From: Solirubrobacteraceae bacterium
GTDB taxonomy: Bacteria; Actinomycetota; Thermoleophilia; Solirubrobacterales; Solirubrobacteraceae
Direction: 5' to 3'
Assembly (NCBI GenBank): GCA_025928415.1
Contig: JAICJK010000217.1
Location: forward strand, 1 to 5,120
DNA: 5,120 bases
Part shown: positions 1-4,715 of the stretch, in pieces
Layout: every line of letters begins with the position of its first letter
Position numbering within the stretch: the first letter of the stretch is position 1
Position numbers and translations under genes: made by a program
Notes under the pieces: generated by a model
Database searches by the model: none
Seen by the model: only the letters and a program-made list of their open reading frames with translations
Told to the model about the DNA's origin: nothing

Positions 1-1299
1 CTGCGGTCACCCCACCACAGCGCGCGGATCGTGTCGCTGGACGCCAGCGCGGCGGAGAAGATCCCCGGCGTCCACGCGGTCGTGACAGCGCAGGACGTTC
101 CGCACAACGTCTACGGCCACCTCGAGGCGCTCGGCGTCCCGGCCGACGAGCCGCTGCTCGCCGACGGCGAGGTCCGCTGGAAGGGCCAGCCGGTCGCCGC
201 GGTCGCCGCGGAGTCCGAGGCCATCGCGCTCGCGGCGCTCGACGCCATCAAGGTGGAGTACGAGGAGCGCGAGCCGATCTTCGACATCCGCGTCGCCGCG
301 GATCCAGACGCCCCCGAGTTCCACCAGTGGGGCGCGCTGTATCCGCACTTCGGCCCGCACAACCACCGCCGCGTCCGCAAGGGCGACGTCGACTGGGCGT
401 TCGAGGAGGCCGACCTCATCGTCGAGGGCGTCTACCGCCCGCAGGCGATCGAGCACGTGCCGATGGAGACCCAGGTCGCGCTGGTCGTCCCCGAGGCGAG
501 CGGCCGCCTGACCATCTACTCCTGCACCCAGGCGATGTACTTCTCGATGGGCGTCGTCGCCGCGCACCTGCAGTGGCCGCTGAGCAAGCTCAAGCTCGTC
601 GGCGGCACGGTCGGCGGCGGCTTCGGCGGCAAGGTCGACACCGCCACCGACACGATCTGCGCGCTGCTGGCCATCAAGGCCAACCGCCCGGTGAAGTGGC
701 GCTTCACGCGCGAGGAGGAGTTCCTGTGCTCCTCGACGCGCGCGCCGTGGCACATCGAGCTGAAGGACGCGGTGACCAAGGACGGCTGGATCCTCGGCCG
801 GCGCACGCTGACGCTGCACGACGCGGGCGCCTACTCGCGGTTCTCGCCCTACGGGGTCACCAAGCACGCCTTCCACCACACCGGGGCGTACACGATCCCG
901 AACGTGCGCTTCGACGGGTTCGTCGTGTACTCCAACCGCGTGCCGACGACCGCGATGCGCGGCTTCGGGGTGACCTCGGTCTCGCTGGCGACCGAGATGC
1001 ACCTCGACCGGATCGCCGATCAGCTCGGCATGGACCCGCTCGAGCTGCGCCTGAAGAACGCCAACCGCGTCGGCGACACGACCGGCAACCGGGTGGTCAT
1101 GCACGACCCGTCCACGGTCGTCGTGACGCTCGCCGCCGCCGACGCCGCGGGCTACGAGCTCGGCGAGGAGTACCGGTCGATGACGGCCGCGCGCCGCTCG
1201 GGCGACCTGCTGCCCGAGCACCTCGTCGCCCAGCAGGCGCCCGAGGGCGCCCACCTGGCGACCTACGACCCGACGATCACCAACGGAGGTGGGCACTGA
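1..1299 (+). CDS. Molybdenum hydroxylase, molybdopterin-binding subunit, N-terminal half (5' partial)
   Basis: This is the N-terminal half of a xanthine dehydrogenase/aldehyde oxidase-family molybdopterin subunit, which binds the Mo cofactor and oxidises substrate at a C-H bond with water-derived oxygen. The frame is open from base 1, where LRSPHHSARIVSLD matches the family's usual RSPHAHARI segment, so roughly 40-45 residues are missing to the left; the GTG at 31 is not the true start. Using codon numbers in the window, residues 1 to about 100 are the end of the alpha/beta hammerhead domain. The first Mo-cofactor domain follows, with EHVPMET (151-157), CTQ (175-177), VGGGFGGK (204-211) and AMRGFG (318-323). 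The AYxCSFR motif of form I CO dehydrogenase is absent. The protein stops at residue 432 after a non-conserved tail, where family members normally run on into a second cofactor domain; the next gene supplies that domain. The family is certain and the substrate unknown. Confidence 0.93.
   Translation: MRSPHHSARIVSLDASAAEKIPGVHAVVTAQDVPHNVYGHLEALGVPADEPLLADGEVRWKGQPVAAVAAESEAIALAALDAIKVEYEEREPIFDIRVAADPDAPEFHQWGALYPHFGPHNHRRVRKGDVDWAFEEADLIVEGVYRPQAIEHVPMETQVALVVPEASGRLTIYSCTQAMYFSMGVVAAHLQWPLSKLKLVGGTVGGGFGGKVDTATDTICALLAIKANRPVKWRFTREEEFLCSSTRAPWHIELKDAVTKDGWILGRRTLTLHDAGAYSRFSPYGVTKHAFHHTGAYTIPNVRFDGFVVYSNRVPTTAMRGFGVTSVSLATEMHLDRIADQLGMDPLELRLKNANRVGDTTGNRVVMHDPSTVVVTLAAADAAGYELGEEYRSMTAARRSGDLLPEHLVAQQAPEGAHLATYDPTITNGGGH
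1285..1289 (+). promoter_or_regulatory. Ribosome binding site for the C-terminal Mo-hydroxylase half
   Basis: A strong GGAGG lies 9 nt before the ATG at 1299, inside the last codons of the upstream gene. It decides the start of the second half and argues that the split is a real gene boundary with its own initiation site rather than a sequencing frameshift. Confidence 0.8.
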
Positions 1300-2399
1300 T
1301 GGCCAAGCGCCGAGGCCGCGGGTTCGCCGCGATCGAGTACCCGACGGGCATGAACCAGAACGGGGACCCGTCGCAGGCCTGGATCAAGCTCAAGCCGGAC
1401 GGCAGCGTCGACGTGTTCGCCGGCACGGTCGACATCGGCCAGGGCTCGAAGACCGTCCACACCCAGATCGTGGCGGACACGCTCGGCGTGCCCTACGAGT
1501 CGGTGACGATGGACAACTCCAACACGGACTCCTCCGCGGTGTGCACGGGCACCTTCGCCTCGCGCGGGACGTTCATCGGCGGCAACGCGGTTCGCTTCGC
1601 GGCCGAGAAGACCAAGGAGCGGATCCTCGACATCGCCTCCAAGGAGCTCGAGATCAGCCCGGACGACCTCGAGATCGCCGACGGCGACGTGATGGCCAAG
1701 GGTGCGCCGGACCGCAGGATGTCCGTGGCCGACGTGGCCGGCGCGGCCACCTACCAGTACGGCGAGCTCATCTCGGGCCAGGGCACCGCGCTCAAGCCGC
1801 TGGCCGAGGTCAACGACGACGACGGCTCGGTGACCGCCGAGCCGCATTCGGCGATCTCCTACGCCGCCTGCGTCATCGACGTCGAGGTCGACGACGAGAC
1901 CGGCGAGACCACGGTGCTGAAGATGATGCAGGTCTACGACGTGGGCCGGGCGATCAACCCGACGCTCGTCGAGGGGCAGATCGAGGGCGGCGCGATGATG
2001 GGCCTCGGGCTCGGCCTGCTCGAGGCCTCCTACCCCTACTACCCCTCCGCCGAGCATCGCGGCGAGCAGTTCGGCTCCTACCTGGCGCCCTCGCTCGAGG
2101 ACTTCCCCGAGATCGAGAACGTCATCCTGGAGAACCCGTCGGTCGACGGGCCGTTCGGCGCCAAGGCGATCGGCGAGATGGCCAACAACGCCCAGCCGCC
2201 GGCGATCGCCGCGGCGATCCACGACGCCGTCGGGGTCTGGGTGACCGAGATGCCGGCCACCCCGGAGCGCGTGCTGCGCGCCCTGGAGGAGAAGCCGGAG
2301 CCCCGCCGCGAGGGCAAGCGCGTGATCTACGACGAGGAGATCTCGGTCGGCGCGGTCAGCGCGGACGGCGGCCAGGCCTACTGGGGCGTCGATGCCTGA
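1299..2399 (+). CDS. Molybdenum hydroxylase, molybdopterin-binding subunit, C-terminal half
   Basis: This 366-residue protein corresponds to the second Mo-cofactor domain (MoCoBD_2-like) of xanthine dehydrogenase-family large subunits. It begins at RRGRGFAAIEYPTGMNQNGDPSQAW, just where single-chain relatives pass from the first to the second domain. Visible family motifs are GTVDIGQGSKT (42-52, the GQG cofactor segment), FASRGTFIGGNAV (86-98), DVGRAINPTLVEGQIEGG (214-231) and GAKAIGE (287-293). Glu293 sits at the position of the catalytic base (Glu1261 of bovine xanthine oxidoreductase). About 36 charged or polar residues follow the usual end of the family (VLRALEE), a tail I do not recognise. 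The ATG overlaps the upstream TGA by one base and has a good GGAGG site, so translation is probably coupled and the two halves presumably assemble into one active site. The Fe-S and FAD partner subunits are not in the window. Eubacterium barkeri nicotinate dehydrogenase (NdhL/NdhM) is a known precedent for this split, but the substrate need not be the same. Confidence 0.92.
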   Translation: MAKRRGRGFAAIEYPTGMNQNGDPSQAWIKLKPDGSVDVFAGTVDIGQGSKTVHTQIVADTLGVPYESVTMDNSNTDSSAVCTGTFASRGTFIGGNAVRFAAEKTKERILDIASKELEISPDDLEIADGDVMAKGAPDRRMSVADVAGAATYQYGELISGQGTALKPLAEVNDDDGSVTAEPHSAISYAACVIDVEVDDETGETTVLKMMQVYDVGRAINPTLVEGQIEGGAMMGLGLGLLEASYPYYPSAEHRGEQFGSYLAPSLEDFPEIENVILENPSVDGPFGAKAIGEMANNAQPPAIAAAIHDAVGVWVTEMPATPERVLRALEEKPEPRREGKRVIYDEEISVGAVSADGGQAYWGVDA

Positions 2400-2802
2400 C
2401 GGCTCGGCGCCCGCCGGCGCGTCGCCGTTTCGCACCTGGAACGGCGTCGAGTCCTTCGAGTTCGTCGACGGCGTGCGCCTGCACGCCGTCGGCGGCGACC
2501 AGGTCCTGCTGTGCCGGGTGCGCTACGAGCCCGGCAAGCAGGTGCCGCGCCACGCGCACGAGCACACCGAGCAGCTCATGGCCGTCGTCGAGGGCGCGGT
2601 GACGATGACGATCGGCGACGAGACCCGCGAGCTCGGCCCGGGCGACGTGGTCTGCGTCAACCGCGGGATCGAGCACGAGCTGTACTCCGAGGGCGGCGTG
2701 ACGTTCTTCGAGGCGCTCGCCCCGGTGCCGCTCGACCACGTGCCCGACCGGGCCCGCGACCTCGTGCTCGCCGAGGGCGGCGCGACCCACGTGGCGCGCT
2801 GA
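2392..2802 (+). CDS. Small single-domain cupin protein
   Basis: This 136-residue protein is a single beta-barrel cupin. The first cupin motif is seen at residues 48-68, with His54, His56, His58 and Glu60 as likely metal ligands, spaced close to the classic G-X5-HXH-X3-E pattern. The second motif is at 84-99 (GDVVCVNRGIEHELYS), where His95 is the expected fourth ligand; the usual Pro and Asn are replaced by Asn90 and Ser99. Such proteins act as metal-dependent dioxygenases, isomerases, decarboxylases or small-ligand binders, and the sequence does not choose between these. There is no signal peptide or membrane segment. The ATG lies 8 nt inside the end of the Mo-hydroxylase gene, with only a weak GGGG 5 nt upstream, so translational coupling is likely. 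Its place between an oxidase and a dehydrogenase suggests an accessory catabolic step. The fold is secure; the function is open. Confidence 0.88.
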   Translation: MPDGSAPAGASPFRTWNGVESFEFVDGVRLHAVGGDQVLLCRVRYEPGKQVPRHAHEHTEQLMAVVEGAVTMTIGDETRELGPGDVVCVNRGIEHELYSEGGVTFFEALAPVPLDHVPDRARDLVLAEGGATHVAR

Positions 2803-2805
2803 GCC

Positions 2806-3525
2806 GTGGGCGCCTTCGACGGCAGGACCGCGCTGGTCACCGGCGGGGCCAGCGGCATCGGCGCCGCGGCCGCGGCGCTGCTGCACGAGCGCGGGGCGCA
2901 GGTCGCCGCGTTCGACCTCGATCCGTCGGGCGCGCCGGTGGGCGTGCTGGGCGTGCAGGGCGACGCCACGGACTCTCGCGCGGTCGACGACGCGGTGGCG
3001 CGGGTCGAGCGCGAGCTCGGGCCGCTCGACGCCGTGGTCTGCTGCGCGGGGACGGGCGGCGACTCGCTGCACACGGTCGACATCAGCGACGAGGAGTGGC
3101 GCCGCGTCTTCGCGCTCAACAGCGACGGCGTCTTCTACTTCAACCGCGCGGCGGCCCGCGTGATGGTCCCGCGCGGGGCGGGGCGGATCGTGAACATCGC
3201 CTCGATCGCCGGCAAGGAGGGCAACCCGATGGCGGCCGCCTACTCCGCGAGCAAGGCCGCGGTGATCGGCATGACCAAGTCGTTCGGCAAGGACCTCGCG
3301 ACCACCGGCGTGCTCGTCAACTGCATCGCCCCGGCCGTCATCGCGACGCCGATCCTCGAGCAGCTCAGCCAGGAGCACGTGGACTACATGGTCGGGAAGA
3401 TCCCGATGGGCCGCATGGGCCGCCCCGAGGAGGTGGCCGAGCTCATCGCCTTCCTGGCGAGCGACCGGATGACCTTCTCGACCGGCGCCACGTTCGACAT
3501 CTCCGGCGGCCGGGCGGTGTTCTAA
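2806..3525 (+). CDS. Short-chain dehydrogenase/reductase (SDR), probably NAD-dependent
   Basis: This 239-residue classical SDR is a cytoplasmic Rossmann-fold enzyme that interconverts a secondary alcohol and a ketone. TGGASGIG (12-19) is the dinucleotide-binding loop. Asp37 at the end of the second beta strand favours NAD over NADP. The usual NNAG is CCAG here (79-82). The catalytic set is Asn105, Ser133, Tyr146 and Lys150 (YSASK), followed by NCIAPAVIATP (172-182) in place of the common PG-x-x-x-T segment, and the C-terminal GATFDISGG. Length is typical of the FabG-like group. The GTG start lies 3 nt after the cupin stop and gives the expected MxxFDGRTALVTGG N-terminus; no strong ribosome binding site is visible, so translation may be coupled. 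By motif it could be a 3-oxoacyl-ACP-reductase-like enzyme or a sugar-acid dehydrogenase such as those acting on 2-keto-3-deoxy acids. The facing FAH-family hydrolase makes the latter worth testing, but the substrate is not determined. Confidence 0.93.
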   Translation: MGAFDGRTALVTGGASGIGAAAAALLHERGAQVAAFDLDPSGAPVGVLGVQGDATDSRAVDDAVARVERELGPLDAVVCCAGTGGDSLHTVDISDEEWRRVFALNSDGVFYFNRAAARVMVPRGAGRIVNIASIAGKEGNPMAAAYSASKAAVIGMTKSFGKDLATTGVLVNCIAPAVIATPILEQLSQEHVDYMVGKIPMGRMGRPEEVAELIAFLASDRMTFSTGATFDISGGRAVF

Positions 3526-3544
3526 TCCAGCGCGGCCGCGGGCG
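3526..3544. other. 19-nt gap between convergent stop codons
   Basis: Only 19 nt separate the TAA of the SDR from the stop of the opposing ABM gene. The gap contains a perfect 10-bp palindrome, CGCGGCCGCG (3531-3540), but it has no loop and no T-tract, so I do not call a terminator. The 3' ends of the two transcripts probably overlap into each other's coding sequence. Confidence 0.6.
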
Positions 3545-3835
3545 TCAGTCGAGCGTCTCGTAGAACGCGCGCTCGCGGCCCTCCGCGAGCGGGAACAGCT
3601 CGCCGGCGCCGAGCGTCTTGAAGTGCTCGGACTGCCCGTGGGCCTCGAAGGCGGCCTTGTCGCGGTACTGCTCGTAGAACGCGAACACGCGCGGGTCGTC
3701 GGGGTCCCGGTGGGCGATGTAGAGGTTGTTGCCCGGCTCCGCCCGCGAGGCCTCCACGAGCTTCGGGATGATCTCCGCGGCGCGGTCCTGCTCGCCCTCC
3801 CGGATGGTCAGGCGCACGATGAGGGTGAAGGCCAT
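3545..3835 (-). CDS. YgiN-like antibiotic biosynthesis monooxygenase (ABM) fold protein, putative quinol monooxygenase
   Basis: This 96-residue protein has the length and pattern of single-domain ABM proteins, which are dimeric ferredoxin-like alpha/beta barrels. It opens with FTLIVRLTIREG, a beta strand before the first helix. EASRAEPGNNLYIAHRD (28-44) is the typical S-x-x-EPG-x-x-x-Y segment. FYEQYRDKAAFEAHGQSEHFK (53-73) holds the family's conserved Glu55, His66, Ser69 and His71. Related proteins act on quinols or other small redox molecules without a metal or flavin, but many members have no known reaction. Its ATG is one base after the FAH stop codon, and AAGGAG (complement of 3843-3848) lies 7 nt upstream, inside the end of the FAH gene, so the two form an operon. 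It may handle a side product or an aromatic/quinone intermediate of the local pathway; that role is inference. Confidence 0.88.
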   Translation of the reverse strand: MAFTLIVRLTIREGEQDRAAEIIPKLVEASRAEPGNNLYIAHRDPDDPRVFAFYEQYRDKAAFEAHGQSEHFKTLGAGELFPLAEGRERAFYETLD

Positions 3836-3836
3836 G

Positions 3837-4493
3837 TCAGCTCTCCTTGTGGACGGGGTTGGTGAGGGCGCCGAGGCCCTCGATCTCGACGGTGACCTCG
3901 TCGCCGTCCTGCAGCAGGACCTGCGGGTCGCGGGCGATGCCGACGCCCGCCGGCGTCCCGGTCGCGATGAGGTCGCCCGGCTCCAGCGTGATCGTGCGGC
4001 TGATGTGGGCGATGATCTCGGCGACCGAGAAGATCATGTTCGCCGTCGAGGAGTCCTGGAGCGTGCGGCCGTTGACGCGGCAGCGGATCGCCAGCGCCTG
4101 CGGGTCGGGGACCTCCTCGCGCGGCACGAGGCGCGGGCCGACGGGGCAGAACGTGTCGGGCGACTTGCCGCGCGTCCACTGGCCGTCGCCGAACTGGAGG
4201 TCGCGGGCGCTGACGTCGTTGACGCAGATGTACCCGCGGACCGCGTCCAGCGCGTCCCGCTCGGCCGCCCGGCGCGTGGTCCGGCCGATCACGACGCCGA
4301 GCTCGGCCTCGTAGTCGACCTGCTCGGACTCCGGGGGCAGCACGATCGCGTCGCCGTCGCCGATCAGCGTGTTGCCCCACTTCGCGAACAGCAGCGGCGC
4401 GGTGGGGGCCTCGGCGCCCGTCTCCTCGGCGTGGTCGCGGTAGTTCAGGCCGACGCAGATGATCTTGCCGGGGCGGTCTATCGATAATGGCAC
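3837..4493 (-). CDS. Fumarylacetoacetate hydrolase (FAH) family protein
   Basis: This 218-residue protein is a compact FAH-fold enzyme of the FAHD1/YcgM size class, lacking the extra N-terminal domain of the longer members. The family cleaves C-C bonds in, or decarboxylates or isomerises, 2-oxo and 2,4-dioxo acids using Mg2+ or Mn2+. The N-terminal [18 protein letters not shown] (7-24) contains the catalytic-loop His21. Glu62 and Glu64 ([11 protein letters not shown]) and Asp93 (NDVSARDLQ) form the usual metal triad. Lys110 ([13 protein letters not shown]) and TGTPAGVG (178-185) are also present. Acylpyruvate hydrolase, oxaloacetate decarboxylase, fumarylpyruvate hydrolase or 2,4-diketo-3-deoxy-sugar-acid hydrolase are all possible. 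The start is the GTG at 4493: an in-frame TAG sits four codons upstream (4505-4503), and any later start would cut into the conserved N-terminus. Codon 3 is TTA and codon 5 is ATA, both rare in such GC-rich DNA. It heads a two-gene unit with the ABM gene. Confidence 0.93.
   Translation of the reverse strand: MPLSIDRPGKIICVGLNYRDHAEETGAEAPTAPLLFAKWGNTLIGDGDAIVLPPESEQVDYEAELGVVIGRTTRRAAERDALDAVRGYICVNDVSARDLQFGDGQWTRGKSPDTFCPVGPRLVPREEVPDPQALAIRCRVNGRTLQDSSTANMIFSVAEIIAHISRTITLEPGDLIATGTPAGVGIARDPQVLLQDGDEVTVEIEGLGALTNPVHKES
3843..3848 (-). promoter_or_regulatory. Ribosome binding site for the ABM gene
   Basis: AAGGAG on the minus strand lies 7 nt before the ATG at 3835 and within the last codons of the FAH gene. 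It fixes the ABM start and indicates independent initiation on a shared transcript. Confidence 0.75.
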
Positions 4494-4499
4494 CGGCCG

Positions 4500-4528
4500 A
4501 CCCTATCCGCGGCTGGTCCGCATGGCAA
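4500..4528 (-). promoter_or_regulatory. Candidate leaderless promoter of the FAH-ABM unit
   Basis: On the minus strand, TTGCCA (complement of 4523-4528) and TAGGGT (complement of 4500-4505) are separated by 17 nt, close to the -35/-10 pattern of primary sigma factors and of the TAnnnT -10 usual in actinobacteria. Only 6 nt lie between the -10 and the GTG at 4493, so transcription would be expected to start at or next to the start codon. No Shine-Dalgarno sequence would then be needed; a GGATAGGG stretch overlapping the -10 is at most a weak one. Confidence 0.5.
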
Positions 4529-4537
4529 CCTGGTTGA

Positions 4538-4707
4538 CTTGGAGTCTGTTGATGCTTCGACCGTCGATGCGAGAGTGCGTGGCCGTGGATGCCGGGGGCC
4601 ATCGGCCGGCCCGATCCATGCTGGTGGCCTTGATGGGCCGGCCTATGGTCATCCGGCGCCGCGGACGCGTGCTCTCGTGCGGCGGGAAAACGTCAACAGG
4701 CTCCTAG
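4538..4707. repeat. Long imperfect inverted repeat (fold-back) in the divergent intergenic region
   Basis: The two sides of this stretch are imperfect reverse complements. The outer arms 4538-4554 and 4691-4707 match at 14 of 17 positions. The inner arms 4599-4612 and 4635-4648 match at 13 of 14 (around GGCCGGCCC). Between them CGAGAG (4570-4575) pairs with 4672-4677, GCGT (4577-4580) with 4665-4668, CCGTGG (4583-4588) with 4659-4664 at 5 of 6, and GCCGG (4591-4595) with 4653-4657. The unpaired centre is 22 nt (4613-4634). On the plus strand three of the differences (4545, 4553 and 4586) become U-G pairs. No T-tract follows either side, no clear target-site duplication is seen, and no protein is recognisable. 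It may be a structured RNA leader of the downstream gene or a remnant of a palindromic mobile element. Confidence 0.65.
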
Positions 4708-4715
4708 GCCCGTCG

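Noticed and set aside
327..1298. Extension of the second Mo-hydroxylase gene upstream to 327 in the same frame
   Set aside because: The upstream part is a low-complexity Arg/Ala/Gly-rich shadow of the first gene; real family sequence begins at the ATG at 1299, which has its own GGAGG.
1..2399. CO dehydrogenase large subunit (coxL)
   Set aside because: The form I AYxCSFR motif with the Cu/S-binding Cys is absent; the corresponding region reads TAMRGFG, like xanthine dehydrogenases.
7..3378. Long minus-strand open frames (7-1296, 1263-2435, 2356-3378) opposite the operon
   Set aside because: They are antisense to clearly recognisable genes, are dominated by Arg, Asp, Val, Ala, Gly and Leu, and show no family motif. 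This is the usual mirror effect of GC-rich third codon positions.
3526..3544. Bidirectional terminator at the convergent ends
   Set aside because: Only a loopless 10-bp palindrome is present, with no T-tract on either strand.
4483..4562. Plus-strand promoter for the gamma-glutamyltransferase-like gene (GATAAT at 4483-4488, or TTGACT at 4534-4539)
   Set aside because: Neither hexamer has a credible partner at 16-18 nt spacing, so no promoter is called for that gene.
4459..4707. 82-codon plus-strand open frame across the intergenic region
   Set aside because: It overlaps the start of the FAH gene and the inverted repeat, has no ribosome binding site that I can see and no recognisable protein pattern.
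4538..4715. Inverted repeat as an intrinsic terminator
   Set aside because: Neither end is followed by a T-rich run, and it lies between divergent starts, not after a gene.
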